A stretch of 64,000 nucleotides of DNA from Laburnicola sp. R22_1 (lineage: Eukaryota; Ascomycota; Dothideomycetes; Pleosporales; Didymosphaeriaceae): NCBI GenBank assembly GCA_014281115.1, contig JACONQ010000001.1, positions 2,666,001 to 2,730,000 of the forward strand, in the 5' to 3' direction. The notes below the pieces were generated by a model. It ran no database searches, was not told the DNA's origin, and saw only the letters and a program-made list of their open reading frames with translations. Positions 46,109-59,081 of the stretch are shown one piece after another (the stretch's first letter is position 1; every line of letters starts with the position of its first letter). A program made the translations under genes and the position numbers.

Positions 46109-47549
46109 TAAGTAACATAGGCACCTAGAGTATTCTAGCTACCCTAGATATACTAGTAGTATAGGTGTATATTTTTACACAATTTTATATATATATATAC
46201 TAAGAAAAAAGTAGTACTACTAGTATACTTTAAAAGTATTTAGTGTCTAAGTATATATAGGCGTGCTTAAAGCTACTTAGGTGCCCTAGGTACTTATACT
46301 TACTTAAAACTTTTCCTAATATAAATAGAAGGCAGAGGTATATAAGGTAGGCTTTTTTATTCTTTTCTCTTTTATCTTCTACTTTGAATATTTCTTTATA
46401 TATATCTTTTTTCTTAGCTCTTTTCTCTTCTATTAAGTTAATCCCTATTTTATATAGTACTAAACTAAATCTCTTATTATATAATATCTTAACTTAGTAT
46501 AATACTAACTTAGTATAAATAATAGTGCTTATACTAGTAGGTAGTTATATTATTTATTTAGTGTTAATTACCTTTTTAATATTTTTTTAAATTAAGCCTG
46601 CGTAGGTTAGGATAGAAAGGCCGCTCTAGTCTAGCGCCTAAAAATACAATCTACTCCTAGTCTCTAGTAACACAATAGTAGTTACGGCGCACTTGCCTTC
46701 TAATTATCTATAAGCACTCTAACACCTATAAATATACTTAAAGCGTGTATAGAAAACTAACTTTTACTTTCTTACTATTATTAGTAACTACACTACTTAC
46801 GCGTTGCACTTACCTAATACTATAACTATAAGGATCTAGTGTACTTATATAATACTCTCCTTTTCTAGTAACTTATTAATAAATACCTTTTTTTACCCTT
46901 TAACTTTGCTCTTTATTGCCGCTATTCTAACCTATAGTAATATAAGAAACTATAGTAGCAATCCTACGCGTCTATTATAACGCCTATAGTTACTAATTTA
47001 TTACTAGCCTATCTAGTACACTAGAACTGCCTTATATAGGCTAAGATATACTTTCTTTTACTTTAACTTATTAATAATTTTCTAGATAGAGTAGTACTCT
47101 AGTATAGCCATAGTAATAGTAGTAAGCAAATATAGAGCGTACTTTTAGGCGCTATTAATTGCGATTTTAGTATTAGGGCTTAGGAGAATAGTAGGAAATA
47201 GAGTAATAGCAATAGATAATATCTTATTAAGGTTAACTTTAATATAAAGATAGAGCGTTAGTATACCTATAGTGTGTAAGCTTCTACCTAGTATATATTT
47301 TATAATAGTACAACTCTACTAATATAATAGCTATTACTAGCAATTTTTAGAAATAATAGTAGAGAAGATAATAGTTATAATATTATAGCGCCAGCGCTAT
47401 TTTATATCTCTTTTACTCTAAACTATAGTATAGTAATATGGCCTTATTAAAGATCTTTATTGTGTAAAGATTCTAACTAAGGTTAAGTCTACACTATACA
47501 CAGAGAGAAGTAAAATAGGAGGCACTAAAACCTAGTACCTAGCACTTAG

Positions 47550-47768
47550 TGTTAGGGATTGCCGCCCATTGGCCCATTGGACCTCTGGTTGGCCCGACGT
47601 TAATCTAACCTAGTTGGCCTAATGTTGATTTGGCCCCTCGTACTAGTCCTAATTAGATAGTACTAGCGCGCCCTTAGGGCTGCTGCTACACAGCTAGTAT
47701 GTGGCACCTAGTATCTTTATTATAGCAATTTAACCTATTTAATAATTAAATCTAATTGCTCCCTTATA
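47550..47768 (+). repeat. Gypsy 5' LTR
   Basis: Begins TGTTAGGGATTGCCGCCCA and ends TTGCTCCCTTATA (CA to TA at the end). Confidence 0.9.
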
Positions 47769-50700
47769 TTATACTAGGTCTCTAAAAAGCACGCTTATAA
47801 TAGAGTGTAAGCTATAATAGGCTTTTTAACTAACCTATAACTTGCGACAACGTATATTACGCTCTTATAATAAGAGGGACTACATCTAAGATAGTGTATG
47901 GCTAGGCTTAATAATTATAAACCTTTAGTTAAGCTCTATAACACTACTAGTATTACCACTAACAAGATGGCAAACTGTGATATTTCTGGCGAGTAGCGTA
48001 TGAGTGGAATGGCTGCCTTGCCTAATGCGGATTTGGCGACTTAGTATTTAACTTTTGGGACTACCCTATAGATTCCCGCCGCGCCCTACGTTACAGACGA
48101 CTTAGATAAAGAGGATTTAGATATGCTTAATAGTGTAGGAGGAAAGTGTGTAATAGTGGATAGTTAGCTAATAGAGATTCCTACGAAGCCTGTAGATGGG
48201 GTAAGTTATTCTAAATTGTTAATAGATGGTCTATTACGAGGGTAGTATCGCGGCTTAAGTAGAAAGTCTATCTTTAAAGTTATTAAATAACCTATAAAGA
48301 ATACCTATCTTTGACTTATGTATAATAATAATACTAACGCACTTTTATTATATTTTAAAGTTTTTTACACGCCCGCTAAGGGTGCTAAACTAGAATGGGA
48401 AATAGTAGTAGATATTTGCGATGGCGACTTACTATAGAAGGCCACTTCTATTTATAGATAGCCTACTATATTATTTGGCCATTTTATTAGATATGCGAAT
48501 AGCACTACAAAACTTAAAGAAGAGGTCTATTAGAAACTATAGTAGAAGGAGAAGCTTATGGGGTAGATTGCACATATCTCTAATCTTGCGAAGACTATGC
48601 GATTGTTCTTATTAGAAATGGAGTATAACCTATAAGTTAAATAACGCTACTTAGACTAGTGCGAGACTTAGGTTTAGAAGGCTCTTACTTGTGTAAATTA
48701 ACTAAAAGAGTTAAAGAAGCTGTATTGCGCCTATAGTAAGGTTTAAGAATAGAAGATTATGGAGTTAGAGGAATAACTTAAGGTAATAATATTGGTACCG
48801 CTAGATGTTTCTTTGTATGTTTAGTAAGATTTAACACCTAAAGACCTTAAGATTATTTAATAACGCCACGCTTAGACGTATACTATATTATAAGTAGGTA
48901 CTTTATATTTTCTAGCTGTAGTAAATGTGGCCTATAATACTTAAGCTACTATGCTAGGTAGTTAATCTATTTTAGCCTTAATAGATATTAGGTAGGCACC
49001 TAGACATTGCTTATGTAAGCCTAATAAGTTTAAAGGATCTAATAATTATATAAACTATAAGCTATAGAAGAGTTTTATATAGTCTTACCTAAGTGTATAT
49101 AACTATGTCTTTACTATAGAATATGCTAAGATGAAATTTATCTTTAATTATACTCTAGACGTTGCTTACTAGTAATTAGAATATTAAATAGAATTTAATA
49201 AGCCGGAAGCTTTCTAGTCTACTAAGAACATATTCGAGATATTAGACTACAGCTACGTAGCTATAGACTTTATGGGCGAAGCTTATATAGTTATACAGAG
49301 CGATTAACTAAAGATTAGAGATAGGAAGAGTTTTAAAGGGTGGTTGTCCTAATTTAAAATTGTAACTACTTCTATTAATATACTAGACCAGTAGAAGATT
49401 ATTATGGCCATTCGACTCTTAAAGTCATCCTGCTTAGAAGCCGACAAATAATAGTTAAATAGTGATTTATAGGCTACGTTTATTAAGAAGATATATTATT
49501 AAGCTACGATCTTAAAGCTATAGGGTTCTGCCTAGTAGCGAACTAATAATAATAGTAGCAACTAAGGCGGTTGTGGTGGAAATAATATAAGTGGCAATAT
49601 CTTAGGCTATACTAACGCCTAGGTAAAGTTGCTTATAGACAAAGGGCGCTATATTAAGTGTGGTAAAAAGGGTTACTATTATAAGAATAACAACGCCTTA
49701 TGTAAGGGCAAGCCATAATAGCTAGCGAATAAGATTAAGGCCCTTGTTAACGTGGGTCTTGCTGCGGTTAATATGCAACCCTTATTACTAGCCTCTACTT
49801 TTTTAACTAGAATTAATCTATTGGAAAACTAGATGTCTCTGCTAAAAGTTATTAGTAGAGATCTTAAGAGTTATTACTAAAACTTATACGCAAGATTAGA
49901 GAGCTAGAGCTTTAACTAACGTGTTAGTCCTTCTAGCCCTAATAAGTAGTTAAGCTCTGTACTAATTTAATTAATAAGGGTTAGCTATTAGTCTATAGTG
50001 CTTAGTTTGTATTTAAATATTAACTATAAGTAGCTAGTAGCGCGAAGGTTACTATTAATAGACTTACTAACTCTGGGGTAATTAATATCTACGTAAGTCG
50101 CGTATGTGTCTTAAGATATAGACTATAAATAGTAATGCTTAAACACCTAGTTTGCCTACAACTAGGAGATAGAGTTATAAAGTAGGTGCTTATAAAAGCA
50201 GCTCTGCTGCCTATTTATTATAGAGACTATTTTAGTGAGGAGCTTACATATATTATAGATATGACTAGATTTAATATTATCTTTAGTATATTATGGTTAA
50301 GCGCTTATAACCTAAATATTAACTAGGAAAAAAATACTATGACTTTTAATAAGCTCTTCTGCATGGGTAACTATTATATAAAGGGCCTTTTTGTTATTAT
50401 CTTTAGTAAGGGCTGTTAATAACAACTTCTAAAACTAAAGGTACCTAACTCTGCGTACGCTAGAATAGATATTAAAGTTATCTTTAGGTATGCTGTATTG
50501 CTAATAACGTTACAACTTAACTATAGTGCTATTTAGTTATATCTAGAATACTTTAAAAAGCTAAAATAGACTAAGGATAGCTTAGACTCTAAAGAATCTA
50601 ATAATACTGCTAACGTTAAAGCGATATTTGCGTAATTATTTTGCGTGGACCTTACTACACTAATATAGAAGGACTTTAACAAGTTCTACTAGAAGATAAA

Positions 50701-53700
50701 TTAACTAGACAAGACTAAGATAGAAATACTAAAGGTTCTGCCCAGCTAGATTTGGAATAAGTAGTAGGTATTTATAGTCCTAGAAGACTAATTGCCATCT
50801 TACTAGTCTGGAGTAGACTATAAGATTAACCTAGAACTAGGCATAAGGCACTTTACTACACGACTTTATAGTATAAGTAAAAAGAAGTCTCTTACTATTA
50901 AGGTATATATTAATAAGAAACTTAGTATAGGTGAGATCTAACGCAGTATATTTAACTTTGCCACTTTAGTACTAGTTATTAAGAAACTAAATAGCGAACT
51001 CTAGATCTGTGTGGACTACTATTAGCTAAACTTAGTTACTATTAAGAATAAGAACTTGCCACCTAATATATATAAGACGCTAGCTAAGCTGTTTAGGATC
51101 TAATAGTTTAGTGTTCTTAATATTATTACTGCCTTTTATAAGGTGCGCGTTAAGAAGGGTAATAAGTATAAGACTACTTTTGCAACGCGATATAGACTCT
51201 TTAAATATTTAGTTATGCCCTTTAGACTATATAATGCTCTAGTTATATTTTAGTCCTATATTAATAAGACCCTATAAGAATATCTTAACGACTTTTACTT
51301 AGCATATATTAATAATATTCTTGTTTTTAGCTAGATGTTAGTAGAGTACAAGGAACACGTTTGTAAGGTCTGCTATTAACTAAAAAAGGTAGGTCTTTAC
51401 CTAGATATTAATAAATACGAGTTTGCTGTAAAAAAGATTAAGTATCTAGGACTAATTCTTATAGTTAATAAGATTAAAATAGATTCTGCCAAGGTTAGTG
51501 TGATTATAGACTAGCACTTGCCTACTAATATATAAGAAGTCTAGTTGTTTCTAGGCTTTGCGAATTTCTACTACTAATTTATTATTAGTTACTTAGGCCT
51601 TATATAGGCACTTACTAATTTAACACGTAAGGAAGCCTCTATAGAATTTTTATTATCTCTAGATAGTCTAGCTGCTTGGGCTTTTATATAATTAAAATAC
51701 GCGTTTACTATTACGCCTATATTAGCCCATTTTAACCTAGATTTAGAAAACTAGGTAGAGAGCGACGCTTTGGGTTTTATTATAGTGGCGATCCTATTAT
51801 AGGTATAGGGTAATAGGATCTTGCGACTAGTGGCGTTTATATCTATAAAGATAATTTTAGCTAAGTGTAATTACGCTATTTATAATAAGGAACTACTTGC
51901 TATTGTTAAGGCTTTTAAGAAATGGCGGCCAGAGCTGTTAGACAGATTACTTATTAACGTAATCTTAGACTATAGAGCTTTGGAATAGTTTATAAGCACT
52001 AAGTAGCTAAATTATTATTAAGCCCGCTAGGCGGAGTTTTTATCTAAGTTTAACTTTAAAATTACTTATCGCCCTAGTAAGTAGGGTGGTAAGCCTAACT
52101 CGCTTACGCGCTGGCCTAGGGACCTTCTGCAACACGTTTATAATGACTATTTATAGCACTAGGCTTAGATAATTCTTATGCCTAACTAAGTTAACTCTAA
52201 ACCTGCCTCACTAGTAGTTATCTACGAACCTGTCCTAAGAATAGTTATAATCTATACTAAGTATCCTGCTAAGAGAGTAGTGCACGTAGTTTTTTTTTAT
52301 ATAGATGCTAGTAGGAATAGAGCAATTAGTAATTAGCCTTACTGCAAAGTTATACTATATTAGTAAGGAGGAACCTATTAGAGACAGGACAGTTAATAAT
52401 AGCCCTTTGGAGAGTTGCGAGGCAGCTTTGTTAGAATAGGCAGAGCTGCTAGATAAGGATTCTTTTATATAGAATTACACTAGTATAATAAACTAGTTAA
52501 AATAGGCAATTACTAAAGATTCTATCTTATAATAAATTATTACAGCGAAATAATAAGGTATGTAATATCTTCTAATAGTAGTAATATATAAATATAATAT
52601 AAAAGTAAAGCTATAAGACTATAACGTTACTAATAGTTTAGTATATTTTTAGAGGCGTATTTTCGTCCCTTTTAATAACGCCCTCTGCACGGATATTGTA
52701 TAATTGTGTTATGAGCCTTCTGGGGCGGGATACGCGAGCAAAAGAGGAACGTATTATGAGGCTAGTTAACACTATTACTAGCCTGGCATAATAAACATAG
52801 TGGCTTATTACACACGCGACTGCGTTACCTATTACTACTTAAAGCCTTTTAAGGAGTAGAAGCAAGGTCTCTTACGTCCACTACTAGTACCTAAGCGATT
52901 CTGGAAGGACATCTCTATTAACTTTATTACGCCGCTGCTAAAGTGTATATGTGGTAAAGTTACCTATTGCTATATTATAGTAATTATTAACTATCTCTTA
53001 AAGTAGTATAAGTATATTGCGTTACTATTACTAGATATTAAGGTTATTGTTAGAGCTTTTATTAAATACGTCTAGCATAAGGAAGGATTCCTAGACACTA
53101 TTATCTCTAACCACGGCGCCTAATTTACGTCCTACTTTTAGTAAGAGCTGTGTAAGAGTGTGAGTATATAACCTACACTTACTACTACTTTTTACCCAGA
53201 AGGCGATAGTTAAACTAAGATTATAAACACTATCTTAAAAGCGTATTTGCGCTATTATATTAACTATATATAAAATAACTAGATTAATTAGTTGCCTATT
53301 ACCTAGCTAGCCACAGACTGCAAGGAAAACGTGTCTACTAGTGTTACACTCTTGCTTGCTACTAAGGGTTACTTACTATAATAAGGCTTTAAGTCTATTA
53401 TCCTAGTTACTATAATAGATCGCTATGAGAAGTTATAGTGTAAGGACGCCTAGCGTATAGTTTAACGTATTAAGAATGTTATGCGCTTTATAAATAAGAA
53501 CTTAGCCTAGTCCTAGTCTAAGATAAAATTTTATATAAATAAGGAATATTAACCCGCACTAGCGTACAACGTTGGAGATTTGGTTTACTTAGACGTTTAG
53601 AATATTCTATCCTTATAACTAAATAAAGGGCTAGACGTTAAGAACCTAGAATCTTTCTTAATTGCTAAGGTTTATAACAATTATACTTACTATCTTAAGC

Positions 53701-54559
53701 TACTAACTAGCTACTACGATATTCACTCTTAGTTTTACGCCTGGCTGCTATATAACGCACTAAATACACTCCGCCTTTTTAATAATAAGGGTATAGTTGC
53801 TACTAATACACCTATCTAGTTGCTAGAGAGGCTGTAAGACTACTATATTAATATAGTTATAGATAGCAAAGTCGACTATTAGTGTAAAGATCTCTTAATA
53901 GGTGTTAAGAGGTTACTTATATACAAAGTTAGGTACAAGAACTTTCTAAAGTAAAATGCTAATTTTAAGTAGTAACCCTATATAGATATGTTAAGTTACG
54001 AGAAGATAGTAAAAGATTATTATAAGAATAATACTATAAAGCCGGGCCCATATACACTATATAAGAACCTAATATTATACAAGGACCTAATGGTTATATA
54101 CCTAAGAGACAATAGAGTAGAGGACCCCAAGCTTATCGCCCCTATATACGTACACGTATGAAATTAAGGTACTTTTTAAGATGATTTTATACTACAAAGC
54201 TGCCAGAATAGGCACGCAGAGCGCCCGCTAATTGGATCTCTTAGATGATCTTTTTGGATAATAGGTCTCTCTTTGGGTTATACCTATATAGAGATACCTA
54301 GGTTGTCCTATTTAGATATAACTACTATAACGCGTAGTAGTAGAGCGCTTACTTTACTAGCTTGTGTACTAGGGAAGGTTATCTAATAGTTATTTTACCT
54401 ATTATAATAGTCTTAAATAGTTCTAAATAGTCTATAATAGTTTATAATAAATTATAATAGTTTATAATATTTGTTACGCTATATGGTTAGTACCTCTGGT
54501 ATGTTTTTCTTAGTCTGCCTTGCCGAAGCTAAGGCTTTTAGAGGGAGGGAGGGGGATAA

Positions 54560-54778
54560 TATTAGGGATTGTCACCCATTGGCCCATCGGACCTCTAGTT
54601 AGCCCGACGTTAATTTAACCTAGTTGGCCTAATATTAATCTAGCCCCGCGTGCTAGTCCTAATTAGATAGTACTAGCGCGCCCTTAGAACTGCTATTACA
54701 CAGGTAGTATGCGGCACCTAGTATCTTTATTATAGCAATTTAACCTATTTAATAATTAAGCCTAATTGCTCCCTTATA
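54560..54778 (+). repeat. Gypsy 3' LTR
   Basis: Same length as the 5' copy. Begins TATTAGGGATTGTCACCCA, with the initial TG changed to TA, and ends TTGCTCCCTTATA. Confidence 0.9.
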
Positions 54779-56082
54779 TTTAGTAGTAGTAACAAAATAT
54801 ATATAAAATAATAATAATTTATTATTAACTTTCTTTATAGTAGTATTATTAATAGTAGTTAATAGATAGTTAGCTATTTAGTATAACTAAGTTATATATT
54901 ATCTCTTAACTAGTAGACTATTAGAAAGCTATAGTAAATCGTAAAGTCGTAACTGCGGAAGTAGTATAGGCAATAGGACGCTTAACTATAGTTTAGTTAT
55001 TATGCTCGCGACTTAGTATTAGCGTAATTATAGTTTACTATACGTATAGTGTATAAAGTCTACCTCTTATAATATTAGAAATGCTTAGAACACTAAATCT
55101 TTATCTCTTTATTTATTATATTTAGTAATATAATAACTTTCTAGCAACCTAATATTGCGTCTAAATCTAATACCTATAGCAATATAGCTATTATTAAATT
55201 TAGTTAGGGTATAGATAACTAGCTAGGTAAAGTTAAAAACACTCCCTAGAGATTTAGCAACCTTATACAACTAAAAGAATTATTAAAAGGGCCTTTAGAG
55301 CTTATCTTTAAGTATCCTATTAGTAATATTTTTAGGCTAATTCGCTGTGTTTTATGCCTTTAAATCCTAGAGTGTAAGGCACTTCTTTAATATCTAGATA
55401 TTAGTAAAGACGCAGCCTTTATAACGTAATAATAGCGCAATATAGAGATTATACTATAGAAGCTTAAAAATATAACTAAAAATAAAGATAATAAGGACTA
55501 TAAGAGTAAAGACTAGAGTAAAGGGAAGAAAGAGTTTATTGCAATATATAAAATACTAGAGGCGTAGTAGTAGTATAAGAATCTTATTAAGGTAGTAGCA
55601 ATTATCTAGGCTACTATTAAGATGGGAAACTGCGAGTAATAAGGGTAAGGGTAAGCGGCGGTAGTAGGAGTATAGAGAAGATAGGTAGTAGTAGCGAGGT
55701 CCTAGGTAGTAGTATATGGCTCGCTATTTACGAGGAGAGATCTACTATAGGGAGAGAGTTAGATAAAATAGTTAGGTTAGTTACTATTATAATTGTTATT
55801 ATTATTATTATAGCAAAAATATTATTAAAGAAATTATTAATTATATAACATAGTGGTTAGTTAAATAGCTGGCTATAATAAAGCCTTATATATAGTTTTA
55901 TATATAGTTTTTTTAATTAGAGTAGGCGCGCTAAGCTTGCTTATAATACGCTAATACCTTTTTATTAATACTATCTTAAAACGCTTTTTTATATTAATAA
56001 TAGTAGGAGAAATAACTACTATTATTACAATATTTTTATTAAAAACCTCTTAGTTATAAAAAAAATTAAACTATACTAGTAG

Positions 56083-58150
56083 GCGCGCTACTTATATAGT
56101 CTACCTATATTAGAAAAAGTTTTAAGTAAGTATAAGTATCTAGAGTATCTAAGCAGTTTTAAGCACGCCTACACATACTTACGCACTAAATATATTTAAA
56201 GCACACTAGTAATATTACTTTTTTCTTAGTGTGTATATATATAAGATTACGTAAGAATATATACCTATACTACTAGTGCACCTAGTGTACTTAGAATATC
56301 TAGGGTATATAGGGCACCTATACTATTAAAATAATACTAATTAATTAGTAAATAAAGCTTATTAATTAGCTAGAATTTAAAAAAGCTTAGTAAACTGCTT
56401 AGTAAGATGCTTAGTAAGCTTTTAAAAAAGATTTTTTAAAGTATAAAGTTAAAGTCTCTTACTAAATAGTAATTACTAGTTAATATAATAGTATAGGTTA
56501 GCTTACTAAATATCTTTTTTAACTATTTTATTAGTTTAAGATTAAAGTAAATTAAGATAGAAGATTATTATATACTATATATAGCACCTAATTCTAATTA
56601 AAGACTAACCTTAAATACTACTTAATAACGCGATAATAATTTAAACTTACTTGTACTCCCTAATGCCTATAAGCTTCTAGTCCTAATATAAGATTTACGT
56701 ACACTATATATAGCCTATCTAGATTATTACTATTAGTATTATTAACTATCTACGCTTATATACTGCTTATATAGCATACTCGCTTAAATAAGCTATAGCT
56801 ATAATAGCTAGGAGAATCTTGCAGATCTATATAACACTTTTATTATACTAGAAATTATTAATAAATACCTGATTCTTTACCTTTTATCTCTCTTCTTAGA
56901 TTCTATTACTAACAAGGAGCAATTTTATCCACTAGAGTAGGAACGTAGTCTTCTTAGTTTTTAAGAACTAGATAAACTGCTAACCTAGCTAGTATATAAG
57001 AATTGCCTTCTAAATAGTTAGATATACTAGTCTTCTATAGATAATTATTTTATAGACAGAATAGAACTCTAGTGTTAGTGTTATCTTAGTAGTAATAGCG
57101 CAAATCTTTAGCGTATACTTTTTAGTAATCGTAAGTACTTCTCTAAAAATAATATTAATTTCTAGAGAGATAGTAGGTCGTAAAGGTATATATAGAGAGA
57201 TAGTAGAAGATTTATTAAGAATAATCTTAATATATATCTAGTATATATTACTCTTATTCTACTTATAAGTAAAGTAGTATATACCTATTAATATATAAAC
57301 TTATATTATTTATAATAATTAGAATAGTGGTTTATAACTTAGAATAGTAAAGAAAAAATAGCTTATAGCATAACTATGCTAAAGTTATATCTCTTCTAAA
57401 GTTCTAAGTAGTCTCTTTATAAAAACTTTGTATATAGAAGCTATATATACTAAGACTACTAAGTAGAGGGCTTTACTTTTTTTTTATGTTATTTAAGATA
57501 AAAAGTCTTTATTATGCTACCTCTAGATAGTTAATTTAACGCTATATAATAGTACTAATTACTAGTATATTATATAAAAATTCTACTTAATCCTAAATTC
57601 TAGATTTTATAGGTTTAAAAATAGAAAAATATAGTTTTATAATTATTTAAAAGAATAAGATTAGGCGAAAATTAGTGGCTTAGCAAAGAACACTATTTTA
57701 AAAAGTTTAAACTTTAATAACTTTTTAACTACTTTATTATTATTATAACTTGTTTCAAAATTTATATAATAATTTATTAGTACTATATTTTTATATAATA
57801 ATATTACGTAATATATATAATAACTAGTAAAATAAAGAGTTTTTATTAATTACTAACTAATTACGTAATAAAAATAGTATTTTTAAATTAAATAATTAAA
57901 GACTAGTATTTTCTCTATAAATCTATTAAAAAATTAAAATTATAGCTTTACTAGTAAAAAGGTAATAAAGCTTTAAAAAATTACTTATTTAGGCTATTTA
58001 TATATATCTGCGCAAGTCTGCGCATATCTATGTATTGCTAAGCATTTTTGTGCTAGTAAATTACTTATGCAAAAATTCGCACAAATGCGCAAGTCTGCGC
58101 ACATCTGCGCACAATTTATATAGTTAAGCAGAAAAACTTTTCTTTAGTAA
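56083..58150 (-). repeat. Repeat H, arm 2 (inverted relative to arm 1)
   Basis: Inverted counterpart of arm 1, with one main interruption of its own (about 56,530-57,550, which contains the 1055-1390-like repeat and an S1). It still shows the uninterrupted targets of the copia element and the SINE-like insert, and lacks four of the S1 copies. Towards 58,020-58,140 it becomes less mutated (TGCGCA-rich). Confidence 0.7.
57466..57548 (-). repeat. S1 short interspersed repeat
   Basis: Plus strand: ACTAAGTAGAGGGCTTTAC to TTAATTTAACGC. It follows the 57,215-57,480 repeat just as the 1391 copy follows the 1055 repeat. Confidence 0.55.
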
Positions 58151-58687
58151 AGGGTGTATTATAAAAATAAGGCTCTAACTAGGTGTAATTATATGCCTAT
58201 AATTATATAAGTAGTACTATTTTAGCCTTACTCCTTTTTTTATAAGCATATATATAGTTTAGCCCTTTGGCCTCTTTTCCTATGTAGCAAGCTTATCTAC
58301 TTCGCTCACCAAATCTGAGATTCCAGCTTGTTTTCCTTTGACATAATGCTATTGTGTGGCAATATTAAAACTTTAACACCTTTAGGTGCCCTTGCCTGTA
58401 CGGTGTACGGACACGGCCTTTATATATGCGTCTTTGGCAGCATGTATTATTACGTGTCATAACATTCATTCCAGTTGTAGGTTGCTCTGTTCATTTCAGA
58501 TGCGTGTCATTTCTGCACTTCTGCTTGATGTGGCTAGGTGGGTGTTGTACTTCTTTTTCTACATGTACCAGCACCTGCGTTTGTTGATTTTGTCAGAGAA
58601 AGCAGGCGGGTGACTTCAAAAGAGTCGGATGGTAAATCTTCTATTGTGAAAGTGCTCACAGAGGGACTTTCAATAAATTCTGGAGTG
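58151..58687. other. AT-block / island border, no gene
   Basis: Composition returns to normal by about 58,300. Around 58,355-58,420 is a nearly un-RIPped relative of a segment of repeat G (TAGGTGCCCTTGCCTG followed by ACGGTGTACGGACA). No gene seen up to the monooxygenase stop at 58,688. Confidence 0.5.
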
Positions 58688-59081
58688 TTACAATGTCGGA
58701 TCCGGTTTCCAATCTGGGTCTGCTTTCAATGATTCTACCGTCTTCTGGTACACGTCATACGCATGCTTCTCGCAATCAAAATTCAAGATCCAGTCCTGCC
58801 GGGGCAGCTTCACACTTTCCGGGTTCTTCCTGACGTAGTCAAAATCGGCCTTGTGCCAGGCATCCCGGTTCGTCACTCCTGTCCGCTGGGTCGCGAGCAC
58901 ACGTGGATACCTGATCTTTTCGTACGCGCGAATAGCTTCTGGTACATTGTGTTTGCCGGCGAGCTCTAGACATATTGCAGCTGTTACACCGTCCTCCATG
59001 GATTGCGAGGCTCCTTGGATGGAAGTGGGCAGGAAGGGATGAGCGGCGTCGCCGATCAGTGCGATTCTTCGCTTAGGACTA

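Larger units (their letters stand above)
33786..46529 (+). repeat. Repeat H, arm 1 (heavily interrupted)
   Basis: Pieces 33,800-34,140, 35,425-35,570, 35,669-35,726 with 36,354-36,448, 41,966-42,101, 45,685-45,755, 45,873-46,003 and 46,108-46,330 appear in the same order, inverted, within 56,083-58,150. The intervals between the pieces are the S1, k, SINE-like, copia and Fot-B insertions listed separately. Underlying length is roughly 2 kb. No coding sequence recognised. Confidence 0.7.
47550..54778 (+). mobile_element. Ty3/gypsy LTR retrotransposon, 7.2 kb, RIP-mutated
   Basis: LTRs of 219 bp each (47,550-47,768 and 54,560-54,778) and a 5-bp duplication CTTAG/TTTAG (47,545-47,549; 54,779-54,783). 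Plus-strand order is gag with a CCHC-like knuckle (CGKKGYYYKNN, near 49,660), RT around 50,950-51,450 (AFYKVRVKKGN, YLVMPF, AYINNILVFS), RNase H around 51,740-52,000 (YNKELLAIVKAFKKWRPEL), and integrase around 52,870-53,350 (VPKRFWKDISINFI, TTTFYPEGDS). Integrase after RNase H makes it gypsy. The YxDD catalytic motif reads YINN, matching TpG-to-TpA changes. A 17-nt purine tract (54,539-54,557 region) abuts the 3' LTR. A region near 53,930-54,060 may be a former chromodomain (weak). Confidence 0.93.
47448..55882 (+). mobile_element. Element X, unclassified, carrying the gypsy element
   Basis: Inserted in element k at GCCTTAT, which is repeated at 47,441-47,447 and 55,883-55,889. Outside the gypsy element only 47,448-47,544 and 54,784-55,882 belong to it, about 1.2 kb. 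The right part has long stretches rich in Lys/Arg codons (around 55,440-55,720) reminiscent of a gag or nucleocapsid tail, but the family is not recognisable. Confidence 0.45.
46541..56071 (+). mobile_element. Element k, copy 3, opened by element X and a gypsy element
   Basis: Pieces 46,541-47,447 and 55,883-56,071 form one k copy. It is flanked by a perfect 11-bp direct repeat TATACTAGTAG (46,530-46,540 and 56,072-56,082). It is the third copy with its own different duplication. Confidence 0.7.
27843..58270. repeat. 30-kb AT-rich, RIP-mutated nested-transposon block
   Basis: Nearly devoid of CpA and TpG; TA is by far the commonest step and TAG/TAA abound in all frames. Every sub-region I could classify is transposon-derived. 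No host gene, RNA gene of normal quality or secreted-protein frame was found. The listed sub-features give the nesting order; unlisted stretches inside the block (for example 29,690-29,870, 30,016-30,597 and 30,729-30,841) are AT-rich repeat DNA without recognisable coding content. Confidence 0.9.

Noticed and set aside
48421..48615. 64-codon open frame in the AT block
   Set aside because: Lies inside the gypsy gag region, out of its frame, with no signal peptide or motif.
27843..58270. Search for small secreted, Cys-rich effector genes in the AT block
   Set aside because: None of the surviving open frames has a signal peptide plus cysteines; all fall in recognised transposon parts or repeat DNA.
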